A DNA stretch of 18,285 bases from Firmicutes bacterium UBA5486 (GCA_002427045.1 DIPO01000004.1:42797-61081), one strand, 5' to 3'. Counted from the first letter of the stretch, positions 6,584-13,683 are shown. Numbers and translations are program-made. The notes: a model not told the origin generated them from the sequence alone.

Positions 6584-6612
6584 TTTACCTATACTTCTAT
6601 CTCTGGTATACT
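6584..6612 (+). promoter_or_regulatory. Promoter for plsX
   Basis: TTTACC (6584-6589), a 17-nt spacer, then TATACT (6607-6612) preceded by TGG, giving an extended -10. A transcript would start near 6619, with AAGGAGGTG 6 nt before the plsX ATG. It begins 20 bp after the right end of alpha copy I. No sequence like the FapR operator was seen nearby. Confidence 0.7.
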
Positions 6613-6642
6613 TTTACTATATTTTATTAAGGAGGTGTTAAA

Positions 6643-7629
6643 ATGAGAATTGCAGTAGATGCCATGGGAGGGGATTATGCACCTAAGGAACCTGTGCTTG
6701 GTAGTGTTTTGGCAGCAAAGGAACTAAATATTGCTACAGTCTTAGTAGGGAAAAGTGAGGAGATAAATAAGGAGTTAGCTAAATACGAGGATTATCCCAG
6801 GGAACTGATTACTATTGTGGATGCCCAAGAAGTTGTTGAGATGGATGATCAACCAGTAATTGCAGTGAGAAAAAAACGAAATTCCTCAATTGTTATTGCC
6901 AACCAACTAGTAAAAAATGGGGATGCTGATGCCATTATCTCTGCGGGAAGTACTGGCGCCTCAATGACTGCTTCTTTGTTTATTTTAGGAAGGATTCCGG
7001 GTATAGCCAGGCCGGCGATTGCGATACCAATGCCAACAGTAAAAGGAGTGTCGGTTCTGCTGGATGCCGGGGCTAATGCGGAAAATGATCCCAAAGAGCT
7101 TTTACAATTTGGAATTATGGGTGCCATCTATGCGGAATCTGTTTTGAATCTTTCTTCACCAAGGGTAGGCCTTTTAAACATAGGCGAAGAAGAAACCAAA
7201 GGTAATAAACTTGTTCAAGAAGCCTATCAACTGCTGAAGGCAAGTAATCTTAATTTTACAGGGAATATTGAAGGTAAAGATATTCCGATGGGCCTTTCTG
7301 AGGTGGTAGTCTGTGACGGGTTTATTGGTAATATTATATTAAAATTTGCCGAGGGAATGGCTAGTGGTATTTTTATGATGATGAAAGAAGCGGTAATGAG
7401 TTCTACTCTAACTAAACTAGGTGCCTTGACAATCAAACCTAGTTTAAAGCGATTAAAGGAGAGTTTTGACTATTCAGAATACGGAGGTGCTCCTTTACTG
7501 GGAATAAAAGGAGTCAGTATTATTAGCCATGGCCGTTCTGATGCTAAAGCATTTAAGAATGCGATTAAAGCAGCTGCTAGTGCTGTGGAACAAAATATTA
7601 TTGAGAAAATTCGCAGTGCAGTAGAATAG
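6643..7629 (+). CDS. plsX: Phosphate acyltransferase PlsX
   Basis: PlsX converts acyl-ACP to acyl-phosphate, the acyl donor for PlsY in the first step of phosphatidic acid synthesis; it is a peripheral membrane enzyme. The 328-aa length is normal. Recognisable parts are the start MRIAVDAMGGDYAPKEPV, the SAGSTGASMTASLF glycine-rich stretch near residues 101-114, LLDAGANAENDP near 140, NIGEEETKGN near 185-195, the CDGFIGNIILKFAEG stretch near 224-238, and GGAPLLGIKG near 280. The start ATG is 5 nt after GGAGGTG. It heads the fatty-acid gene run, with its own promoter just upstream. In many Bacillota fabH follows plsX; here fabD follows directly, 37 nt downstream. Confidence 0.95.
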   Translation: MRIAVDAMGGDYAPKEPVLGSVLAAKELNIATVLVGKSEEINKELAKYEDYPRELITIVDAQEVVEMDDQPVIAVRKKRNSSIVIANQLVKNGDADAIISAGSTGASMTASLFILGRIPGIARPAIAIPMPTVKGVSVLLDAGANAENDPKELLQFGIMGAIYAESVLNLSSPRVGLLNIGEEETKGNKLVQEAYQLLKASNLNFTGNIEGKDIPMGLSEVVVCDGFIGNIILKFAEGMASGIFMMMKEAVMSSTLTKLGALTIKPSLKRLKESFDYSEYGGAPLLGIKGVSIISHGRSDAKAFKNAIKAAASAVEQNIIEKIRSAVE

Positions 7630-7666
7630 TATAATAGCATTTCTTTTTATGCTAGGAGGAACACTA

Positions 7667-8590
7667 ATGTCTGAAAAAAGAATAGCCTTTATCTTTCCTG
7701 GGCAGGGTTGCCAATATGTTGGAATGGGTAAATCTTTTTACCAGGAGTCTATTTTAGCACAGAATATTTTTCAAGAAGCTGAAGATATTCTTGGTTTACC
7801 TCTAAGAAAATATTGTTTTGAAGGCCCTTTAGAGGAATTGACGGATACCCGGATTGCACAACCGGCAATCCTGACAGTTGAATATATGATTCTTTGCTTA
7901 CTTAAGGAAGAAGGCATTTTCCCATCTTGGGTGGCTGGACATAGTCTTGGGGAGTATGCCGCTTTAATTGCTTCCGGTGCGCTAAAATTTTCTGATGCTT
8001 TACTTTTGGTGAGAAAACGGGCGGAATACATGGCTTCGGTTGCAGCTAATGGAGGTATGGCTGCCATTTTAAATATTCCTTGTGCCGAACTTGAAGAGAT
8101 GATTAAAGAGCTACAGCCAGATGGTATTATTGAATTGGCCAATTATAACTCTCCGGCTCAGATTGTGGTGTCTGGGGAGAAAGAGTTAGTGGATAGCTTA
8201 GTGGTCAGGATTAATCAAGGAGGAAAGGGAAGAGCGATTCCTTTAGAGGTGCAAGGGGCTTTTCATTCCAGCCTAATGAAGCCTGCGGCCAAAGAATTCC
8301 GAAATGAATTAAAGAGGACAAGCTTTTTACCGATAAAAATTCCGATTATCAGTAATGTAACAGCTGAAGAAGTTTTATCTTCCGAGATGCTCCCTGAATT
8401 ACTTGAGAAACAAATTTATTCACCAGTACGCTGGATGTATTCCCTAAAAAAACTGGACTTATTAGATTGTAATTTATTTTTAGAAATTGGGGGGAGAATT
8501 CTTTCTGGTATGGTGAAAAAGACTTTAATGGGGGCAAATACCTGTTGGATAAGGGAAATGGAAGATTTTAAAAAATGCTTGCAAAAATAA
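7667..8590 (+). CDS. fabD: Malonyl-CoA:ACP transacylase FabD
   Basis: Moves malonyl from CoA to acyl carrier protein, supplying the extender unit for fatty-acid synthesis in the cytoplasm. The 307-aa protein begins with MSEKRIAFIFPGQGCQYVGM. The catalytic serine is Ser93 in GHSLGEY and the catalytic histidine is His200 in GAFHSSLM. The Gln of FPGQG and the family Arg (RKRAEYM) are also present. The ATG at 7667 is preceded by AGGAGG at 6-nt spacing and matches family N-termini. An ATG at 7649, six codons earlier, lies ahead of that ribosome site and is rejected. It sits 15 nt before fabG in the same transcript. Confidence 0.95.
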   Translation: MSEKRIAFIFPGQGCQYVGMGKSFYQESILAQNIFQEAEDILGLPLRKYCFEGPLEELTDTRIAQPAILTVEYMILCLLKEEGIFPSWVAGHSLGEYAALIASGALKFSDALLLVRKRAEYMASVAANGGMAAILNIPCAELEEMIKELQPDGIIELANYNSPAQIVVSGEKELVDSLVVRINQGGKGRAIPLEVQGAFHSSLMKPAAKEFRNELKRTSFLPIKIPIISNVTAEEVLSSEMLPELLEKQIYSPVRWMYSLKKLDLLDCNLFLEIGGRILSGMVKKTLMGANTCWIREMEDFKKCLQK

Positions 8591-8605
8591 AGGGGGTTTA
8601 GTAAT

Positions 8606-9343
8606 ATGAAGTTAGCTCAGGAAGTGGCCATAGTTACTGGGGCTGCTAGGGGGATTGGCCTAGCGATTGTTCGAGCCTTAGCTGCTGAAGGAGCAAAGGT
8701 GGTTCTTGCTGATCTCCTTCCCGCAGTTCATGATAGTGCAGACGAACTAAAGAAAGAAGGTTTTGAAACTCTCTCTGTGACCGGGGATGTCTCAAAATTT
8801 TCTGAGGCCCAGCAGATAGTAGAGACTACTATTGAACATTTCGGGCAAATAGATATTATAGTAAATAATGCCGGTATTACGAGGGATAATCTTTTACTTC
8901 GTATGTCGGAAGATGACTGGGAAAAGGTTATTGCAATTAATTTAACAGGGACTTTTAACTTGACTAAAGCAGCGATTAAATATATGATTAAACGGAGAAC
9001 TGGGAAGATAGTGAATATTGCTTCAGTAATTGGTGAAATTGGTAATAGTGGTCAGGCTAATTACGCAGCTTCCAAGGCTGGTGTTATTGCGTTTACTAAG
9101 TCTGTTGCTAAAGAACTTGGTTCAAGGGGCATTCGTGCGAATGCAGTGGCTCCCGGTTTTATTAAATCACAGATGACTGAAGTATTATCAGAAAAAGTTA
9201 AGAAGAATTTGGAGAAAGAAATTCCTCTGAGTCGGCTGGGACTTCCTGAGGATGTGGCTAAAGCAGTTAGGTTTTTAGTTTCCCCTGATGCGGAATACAT
9301 TACTGGGCAAGTATTGAATGTCGATGGTGGAATGGTGATGTAA
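8606..9343 (+). CDS. fabG: 3-oxoacyl-ACP reductase FabG
   Basis: NADPH-dependent first reduction of the elongation cycle, turning 3-ketoacyl-ACP into 3-hydroxyacyl-ACP. A classical 245-aa short-chain dehydrogenase: cofactor motif TGAARGIG near residues 10-17, NNAG near 87-90, and the catalytic set Ser140, Tyr153 and Lys157 in NIASVIGEIGN and YAASKAG. The C-terminal NVDGGMVM ending is typical of FabG. The position between fabD and acpP makes FabG much more likely than another reductase of this superfamily. The 78-nt gap to acpP contains a CTAATATTAG palindrome but no clear terminator. Confidence 0.94.
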   Translation: MKLAQEVAIVTGAARGIGLAIVRALAAEGAKVVLADLLPAVHDSADELKKEGFETLSVTGDVSKFSEAQQIVETTIEHFGQIDIIVNNAGITRDNLLLRMSEDDWEKVIAINLTGTFNLTKAAIKYMIKRRTGKIVNIASVIGEIGNSGQANYAASKAGVIAFTKSVAKELGSRGIRANAVAPGFIKSQMTEVLSEKVKKNLEKEIPLSRLGLPEDVAKAVRFLVSPDAEYITGQVLNVDGGMVM

Positions 9344-9421
9344 CTTCCTAATATTAGCTAAGAGATATTCTAATAATTATCATTATAGAAATTTCAGGAC
9401 TAATGGAAGGGGGTGAAGTAG

Positions 9422-9655
9422 GTGGATAATATTCTGGAGAAAGTAAAGGAAATAGTAATGGATCAACTAGGTGTCGAAGAAGAGGAGGTAACAGAGAAAG
9501 CCTCTTTTGTTGATGATTTAGGAGCGGATTCTTTAGACATAGTTGAACTGATCATGGCTCTTGAGGAAGAGTTTGAAACGGATATTCCTGACGAGGATGC
9601 TGAAAAGATTGCTACTGTGGGTGATGCGGTGAAATATATTAAAGAAAACGCCTAG
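9422..9655 (+). CDS. acpP: Acyl carrier protein
   Basis: A 77-aa acidic carrier of growing acyl chains. The phosphopantetheine attachment site is Ser37 in DLGADSLDIVELIMALEEEF, an excellent match to the family. The start is a GTG at 9422, 5 nt after AAGGGGGTGA, and gives the usual MDNILEKVKEIV N-terminus. It lies between fabG and fabF, as in most bacteria, and is followed within 10 nt by a terminator, so full-length fab transcripts may partly stop here. ACP is usually needed in excess. Confidence 0.96.
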   Translation: MDNILEKVKEIVMDQLGVEEEEVTEKASFVDDLGADSLDIVELIMALEEEFETDIPDEDAEKIATVGDAVKYIKENA

Positions 9656-9662
9656 TAGTAAA

Positions 9663-9690
9663 AAGAGTCCCGGGGAATCTCGGGACTTTT
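9663..9690 (+). terminator. Terminator or attenuator between acpP and fabF
   Basis: AGTCCCG (9666-9672) pairs with CGGGACT (9681-9687) and is extended by A-T pairs; a short T run (9687-9690) follows. A smaller imperfect hairpin (TTCCC...GGGAA, about 9720-9746) lies before fabF. No strong promoter was seen between them, so fabF is probably reached by read-through. Confidence 0.75.
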
Positions 9691-9786
9691 CAAAAAAATT
9701 GGCCTTATTTATTTTTATTTTTCCCTGCCGTAACCCGGTGGGGAATTTTATCATAAAGTTCCTTTATTATAAAAGGGGTGGAGTAA

Positions 9787-11025
9787 ATGAGTAGACGGAT
9801 AGTTATTACAGGAATCGGCGTGATTACCTCCCTTGGCCTAGATGTAAACTCTTTTTGGTCGGGGGTAGTAAATGGCAAGTCTGGTATTTCATTAATTGAG
9901 AGTTTTGATACTTCTGATTATGATACTAAAATTGGGGCAGAAGTGAAGAATTTCCATCCTACTAATTATATGGAAAAGAAAGAAGCCAGAAGAATGGATC
10001 GGTTTGTTCAGTTTGCGGTAGCAGCTGCTAAACAGGCTGTTGAAGACAGTAAATTGGAGATCAACGAAGATAATACCGAGCGGGTTGGAGTTTTAATTGG
10101 TTCAGGTATTGGTGGAATGGAGACTTTTGAAAAGCAAGCTCAGAATTTAATTGAAAAAGGTCCTAGACGGGTTAGCCCCTTTTTCATTCCGATGATTATT
10201 CCTGATATGGCTTCCGGCCAAGTTTCTATCGCTACTGGAGCCCGGGGACCAAATTTGACAACTGTTACGGCTTGTGCCTCGGGTACTCATGCCCTGGGCG
10301 AGGCTTACCGGATTATTAAAAATAATGATGCGGATGTAATGATTGCAGGTGGTTCGGAAGCGACGATTACAAGATTAGCATTGGCAGGTTTTTCTTCTGT
10401 GGGTGCACTTTCCAGACGAAATGACGAACCAGAGAAAGCCAGTTGCCCTTTTGATGCAGAAAGGGATGGCTTTGTAATGGGCGAAGGCGCTGGAATATTA
10501 ATTTTAGAAGAACTTCAAACTGCTCTAGGAAGGGGAGCTAAGATTTATGCTGAAATCGTAGGTTATGGACTCTCTGGAGATGCTTATCATATAACTGCTC
10601 CACATCCGGAGGGGATTGGAGCAGCTTCAGCAATGCAAAGGGCAGTACAAGAAGCGGGATGGAAACCGGAACAAGTAGATTATATTAATGCCCATGGTAC
10701 TTCTACAAAGCAAAATGATTTATTGGAAACTAAAGCCATCAAGAAGGTGTTTGGGGATTATGCTTATAAATTAGCAGTCAGTTCTACAAAATCTATGACT
10801 GGGCATCTGTTGGGAGCGGCGGGTGGTATTGAAGCGATTATTACTGCATTAGCTCTTAAAAATGGTATCATTCCCCCGACGACGAATTATGAGAACCCTG
10901 ATCCAGATTGTGATTTGGATTATGTACCTCTGGAAGCTAGAACAAAACAAATTTCCTATGCACTTTCTAATTCATTTGGATTTGGTGGTCATAATGCTGC
11001 TCTTGCTTTAGCAAAATATGAGTAA
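9787..11025 (+). CDS. fabF: Beta-ketoacyl-ACP synthase II FabF
   Basis: Condenses malonyl-ACP with acyl-ACP in each elongation round. The 412-aa length and start MSRRIVITGIGVITSLGLD are standard. The Cys-His-His catalytic triad is complete: Cys163 in TACASGTHA, His303 in NAHGTSTKQND and His340 in MTGHLLGAAGG. The C-terminal SNSFGFGGHNAALA is also as expected. Two conserved His residues mark a FabB/FabF-type enzyme, not FabH. It is preceded by GGGGTGGAG and lies 131 nt after acpP, beyond a terminator-like hairpin. It is the last fab gene of the run. Confidence 0.95.
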   Translation: MSRRIVITGIGVITSLGLDVNSFWSGVVNGKSGISLIESFDTSDYDTKIGAEVKNFHPTNYMEKKEARRMDRFVQFAVAAAKQAVEDSKLEINEDNTERVGVLIGSGIGGMETFEKQAQNLIEKGPRRVSPFFIPMIIPDMASGQVSIATGARGPNLTTVTACASGTHALGEAYRIIKNNDADVMIAGGSEATITRLALAGFSSVGALSRRNDEPEKASCPFDAERDGFVMGEGAGILILEELQTALGRGAKIYAEIVGYGLSGDAYHITAPHPEGIGAASAMQRAVQEAGWKPEQVDYINAHGTSTKQNDLLETKAIKKVFGDYAYKLAVSSTKSMTGHLLGAAGGIEAIITALALKNGIIPPTTNYENPDPDCDLDYVPLEARTKQISYALSNSFGFGGHNAALALAKYE

Positions 11026-11030
11026 GATAA

Positions 11031-11054
11031 GGTTCCCTCAGTACTGGGGGAACC
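11031..11054. terminator. Hairpin after fabF
   Basis: A 10-bp stem (GGTTCCCTCA with TGGGGGAACC, one T-G pair) with a GTAC loop begins 5 nt after the fabF stop. No T run follows (AAAATAATAT), so it may be an mRNA 3'-end stabiliser or a weak terminator rather than a classical one. Confidence 0.5.
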
Positions 11055-11086
11055 AAAATAATATATCTTAATAAAAGGTATAAGTT

Positions 11087-11252
11087 AAGGGATTGCAGAG
11101 TTGTAAGGAATCGCATAAATTAATATAGTTAAATTATGCGATTTCTTAACCATTCCTAAATTATATGGGATTATACCTATTCGTTTAATGGAAAATAAAT
11201 TTAGCTTAACCTTTTAAGGGAGCGAAATGTGAGATAATTATGCAATTCCCTC
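11087..11252. repeat. Inverted-repeat element upstream of rnc
   Basis: The left end AAGGGATTGCAGAG (11087-11100) and right end ATAATTATGCAATTCCCT (11234-11251) form imperfect inverted ends of the same type as the alpha elements. Inside is a strong hairpin, AAGGAATCGCATAA (11105-11118) with TTATGCGATTTCTT (11134-11147), 14 pairs including one G-T. The interior is otherwise unrelated to the alpha core. No ORF. It occupies most of the 266-nt gap; no convincing rnc promoter was found in the 40 nt that remain. Confidence 0.6.
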
Positions 11253-11291
11253 AATTCTTTAGAATACATAAAAAACGAAAAGGACGAGAAA

Positions 11292-11987
11292 ATGATGAAT
11301 TCAGAGGTACCGTTAAAAGATCTTAATGAGTTAGTGCAAAAATTAGAGATGTTTCAAGAAAACTCTTCATTATTAAAACAAGCGCTAGCTCACCGTTCGT
11401 ATGCTCATGAAATAGGGGTAGAATCCAATGAACGCTTAGAGTTTTTAGGAGATTCGGTTCTATCTTTAGTAATTAGTGAATATATTTATAAACACTTCCC
11501 CAAAAAATCAGAGGGTGATCTTTCAAAGTGGCGAGCGTATTTTGTGAATGCTGATAGTCTTGCCAAGATTGCAAAAAAAATAGATTTAGGAAACTATCTA
11601 CTATTGGGAGTAGGAGAAGAAAGATCAGGAGGCCGGGAAAGAAAATCGTTATTGGCAGATGCGATGGAAGCTTTAATTGCTGCTATTTATCTTGAATATG
11701 GGTGGGAACGAGTTAGTGGCTTTATTATTAAGCTTTGGGAACCGCTTATTGAGCAGATGAAAAAACATCCTCAACCCATTGATCCCAAGACTATACTCCA
11801 GGAAGTTTTACAAAGCAAAGGCTCTTCTCCTAAATATAAATTGGTAAATGTTAAAGGGCCGGATCATAATCGTAGTTATTCTGTGGCTGTTTATAATGAT
11901 GATCAACTAATAGGAACAGGAAGGGGGAAAAGTAAAAAAGAGGCAGAACAAGAAGCTGCGGAAGAAGCTTTAAAAATAATAGAATAA
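11292..11987 (+). CDS. rnc: Ribonuclease III
   Basis: Double-strand-specific endonuclease for rRNA processing and mRNA turnover. The 231-aa protein has the RNase III catalytic domain in residues about 10-155, with the signature NERLEFLGDSVLSL (Glu50, Asp54) and the second metal-binding pair Asp123 and Glu126 in DAMEALIAAIYLE. A double-strand RNA-binding domain follows at about 160-230 (DPKTILQEVLQSKG, then GKSKKEAEQEAAEEAL). The start is one of two adjacent ATGs (11292 or 11295) behind AAGGACGAG. In many Bacillota rnc lies between the acpP/fab genes and smc; here spoVS and a sigma gene stand between rnc and smc. Confidence 0.95.
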   Translation: MMNSEVPLKDLNELVQKLEMFQENSSLLKQALAHRSYAHEIGVESNERLEFLGDSVLSLVISEYIYKHFPKKSEGDLSKWRAYFVNADSLAKIAKKIDLGNYLLLGVGEERSGGRERKSLLADAMEALIAAIYLEYGWERVSGFIIKLWEPLIEQMKKHPQPIDPKTILQEVLQSKGSSPKYKLVNVKGPDHNRSYSVAVYNDDQLIGTGRGKSKKEAEQEAAEEALKIIE

Positions 11988-12013
11988 TCTTTGATTCTTA
12001 AAAAAGGAATAAA

Positions 12014-12040
12014 GAAGGAATTTACAGTTAATTGTGGAAT
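12014..12040 (+). promoter_or_regulatory. Sigma-H-type promoter for spoVS
   Basis: GAAGGAATT (12014-12022), an 11-nt spacer, then GTGGAAT (12034-12040) fits the Bacillus subtilis sigma-H consensus RnAGGAwWW-N11/12-RnnGAAT at every fixed position. A transcript would start near 12047, about 60 nt before spoVS. An overlapping sigma-A-like pair (TTGTGG 12032-12037, 18 nt, TATACT 12056-12061) is an alternative. In B. subtilis spoVS is known to depend on sigma-H. Confidence 0.6.
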
Positions 12041-12106
12041 TACTTAATATACATATATACTCAATACAATTATAACAGTAAATTACTTAATAGGGGGGTC
12101 GACTTT

Positions 12107-12367
12107 TTGGAGATACTAAAGGTATCTGCTAATTCTAATCCGAAGTCGGTAGCTGGTGCTTTAGCAGCAGTAATACGGGAAAAAGGTTTTGCCGAAATCC
12201 AGGCAGTCGGAGCTGGTGCCGTAAATCAAAGTATCAAAGCTATTGCAATAGCCAGGGGCTACGTAGCCCCCAATGGTATTAATTTAATTTGTATTCCGGC
12301 ATTTGCAGAGATACAGATTGATGGCGAAGAAAGAACAGCCATTCGCTTTATAGTTGAACCAAGGTAA
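12107..12367 (+). CDS. spoVS: Stage V sporulation protein S
   Basis: A small Alba-like nucleic-acid-binding protein that affects spore development in Bacillus. Exactly 86 aa from the chosen TTG start, the usual SpoVS length, beginning (M)EILKVSANSNPKSVAGALA. The strongly conserved middle AEIQAVGAGAVNQSIKAIAI and the ending CIPAFAEIQIDGEERTAIRF are present. The TTG lies 8 nt after AGGGGGGT; the open frame extends 25 codons further upstream, but that part is AT-rich and unlike the family. A strong terminator follows at once, so it is probably a single-gene unit. SpoVS also occurs in some non-sporulating bacteria, so it is supporting rather than final evidence for sporulation. Confidence 0.94.
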   Translation: MEILKVSANSNPKSVAGALAAVIREKGFAEIQAVGAGAVNQSIKAIAIARGYVAPNGINLICIPAFAEIQIDGEERTAIRFIVEPR

Positions 12368-12374
12368 AACATTT

Positions 12375-12400
12375 ACGCCCTACGGGGCGTTTTTGTTTTT
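12375..12400 (+). terminator. Strong terminator after spoVS
   Basis: A 6-bp GC-rich stem ACGCCC/GGGCGT closes on the very stable tetraloop TACG (C(UACG)G in RNA, the UNCG class) and is followed by TTTTTGTTTTTT. Confidence 0.93.
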
Positions 12401-12623
12401 TGGGCATATTGAGGACAACCTGACCATATAATTTAAAGAGATCTTAAGGAATTGCATAAATCATTTATTTATGATTTGACCACATATCTGGGAGTTCTGA
12501 ATCCGTGACTTATTGATCCATACCATGGAAAACGCTATCGCAAGCTTTCACGATTTTCCATGGTGTCTGAAGATGTCACGAATTCAGACTAATATATTGA
12601 TATTCCTACCTAGAAAATAGCCC

Positions 12624-12691
12624 TAGTCGATTCACCCGACTTCCTTATAAACACTTGCGTGTACTAGTGGTTGTCGGCGTGAACAACTAAT
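12624..12691 (+). repeat. REP-like hairpin unit 1
   Basis: Left arm TTCACCCGAC (12631-12640) pairs with GTCGGCGTGAA (12673-12683) in 10 bp with one bulged C. The unit ends in ACTAAT, as does unit 2. It is the first of two tandem, same-orientation units inside alpha copy II. Confidence 0.75.
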
Positions 12692-12708
12692 TAAAGATGC
12701 CTTTGAGG

Positions 12709-12780
12709 CTTGTCGACTCACCTGGCTTATATTTTCATCATTTCATGTGTGCGGGCGGTAGCCAGCGTGAGCGACTAATA
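12709..12780 (+). repeat. REP-like hairpin unit 2
   Basis: GTCGACTCACCTGGCT (12712-12727) pairs with AGCCAGCGTGAGCGAC (12760-12775): 15 bp with one bulged A on the left and one bulged C on the right. Compared with unit 1, at least three stem pairs differ by changes on both sides that keep the pairing. The loop is about 32 nt. Confidence 0.8.
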
Positions 12781-12906
12781 GGAATTGCCTAATCTAGAAA
12801 ACTCCCTCAAATATTAGTGAACACTATATATTGTGGTCAAATGGAAGTTTCGGTAATTATGCAATTTCATCAGATCTAAGTAAGTTCTTGTGGGCAGGTG
12901 GAGATG

Positions 12907-13590
12907 ATGAGATCTTCTAATCAAAAAAGAGACCTAGAACTGTTAAGAAGAATTAGAAATGACCAGGATGAGTTGGCAAAAGAGGAACTGGTTAACAAAT
13001 ATCTTCCGATGGTAAAACATATTATTAAAAAACGGTATAATTACTTTTATGAATACGAAGATCTAATACAGGAGGGTCTTATTGCCCTTCTTAAAGCAAT
13101 TGAGGATTATGATGGAATTAATTACTCCGTTAAATTTAGTACTTTTGCGTATGTATGTATCTTAAGAAGAATATTGAATGTCAAAAAATATTTTACATGT
13201 AAATCACGTCCTTTTTATCATAATATGTCTTTATATAAAACAATTAACTCTGAAGAATCTAGAACTTTGTTGGATATACTTGAGGATTCTTCTCCTGAAC
13301 CATTAGAATTAGTAATTGAGAAGCTTTTAACCATGCGTTTGCTGGAGGTACTTAAAGCGTACCTTTCACAACTTGAGTATACTGTGATCTTTATGTATCT
13401 TCAAGGTTTGAAAGGTGGGGAGATTAGTACAATTTTGGAATTGGAAAGTAAAACGATTGATAATGCAAGAACTCGAGCTAGATTAAAGCTCCAAAAAGTT
13501 ATTAAGAAATACGGTTCGCTTACTGCTTCTCAGATTCCTTTGCAAACAAGGAAACGAACCGATTTAGCTATAGAGATAAAAGCAATCTAA
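12907..13590 (+). CDS. Sigma-70 family factor, sigma-H-like
   Basis: RNA polymerase sigma factor of 227 aa with regions 2 and 4 only, like SigH (SpoIIAC and SpoIIIC relatives are also possible). Region 2 spans about residues 15-90 (EELVNKYLPMVKHIIKK, EDLIQEGLIALLKAIEDYD, KFSTFAYVCILRRI). The middle SRTLLDILEDSSPEPLELVI closely recalls the SigH linker. Region 4 spans about 145-200 (LSQLEYTVIFMYLQGLKGGE, then SKTIDNARTRARLKL, the helix-turn-helix). The ATG at 12907 is 5 nt after AGGTGG; GTG 12898 and ATG 12904 are also in frame. The SigH assignment comes from motif memory and from the sigma-H-type promoter of the preceding spoVS. In B. subtilis sigH lies elsewhere (near secE-nusG), so this may be a relocated sigH or a paralogue. 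Confidence 0.75.
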   Translation: MRSSNQKRDLELLRRIRNDQDELAKEELVNKYLPMVKHIIKKRYNYFYEYEDLIQEGLIALLKAIEDYDGINYSVKFSTFAYVCILRRILNVKKYFTCKSRPFYHNMSLYKTINSEESRTLLDILEDSSPEPLELVIEKLLTMRLLEVLKAYLSQLEYTVIFMYLQGLKGGEISTILELESKTIDNARTRARLKLQKVIKKYGSLTASQIPLQTRKRTDLAIEIKAI

Positions 13591-13631
13591 AGCTTTAACT
13601 GTTAGCTAATAGTTTTAATTAAATTACATGA

Positions 13632-13664
13632 AAAACACCCTCTTAAAGTGATGGGTGTTTTTTT
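13632..13664 (+). terminator. Terminator between the sigma gene and smc
   Basis: A 9-bp perfect stem AAAACACCC/GGGTGTTTT (13632-13640 with 13653-13661) with a 12-nt loop is followed by TTT. It separates smc transcription from the sigma gene. Confidence 0.88.
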
Positions 13665-13674
13665 ACAGAAAATA

Positions 13675-13683
13675 TGGTAAAAT
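13675..13683 (+). promoter_or_regulatory. Possible extended -10 promoter for smc-ftsY
   Basis: TGGTAAAAT fits an extended -10 element (TGnTANAAT) and is the best promoter candidate in the 62 nt between the terminator and the smc start. The -35 region at 17-bp spacing would fall inside the terminator stem and is not a good match, so the call is tentative. Confidence 0.4.

Larger units (their letters stand above)
12445..12871 (+). mobile_element. Element alpha, copy II (carries a hairpin insertion)
   Basis: Same nested palindromes as alpha copy I: AAGGAATTGCATAA (12446-12459) at the left against TTATGCAATTTC (12858-12869) at the right; ATTTGACCACA/TGTGGTCAAAT (12474-12484 with 12832-12842); and the core 12473-12599, nearly identical to 6334-6459. 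Compared with copy I it is longer because about 160 bp holding two REP-like hairpins sits between 12620 and 12781. AGATCT flanks it directly on both sides (12439-12444 and 12872-12877), a possible 6-bp target duplication. No usable ORF. It fills most of the gap before the sigma gene. Confidence 0.8.

Noticed and set aside
12032..12106. N-terminal extension of SpoVS
   Set aside because: AT-rich, overlaps the sigma-H-type promoter, and would make the protein longer than the standard 86 aa.
12624..12780. attC-like integron sites
   Set aside because: There is no integrase and no cassette genes between the units, and the R/L box layout is not evident; REP-like hairpins explain them better.
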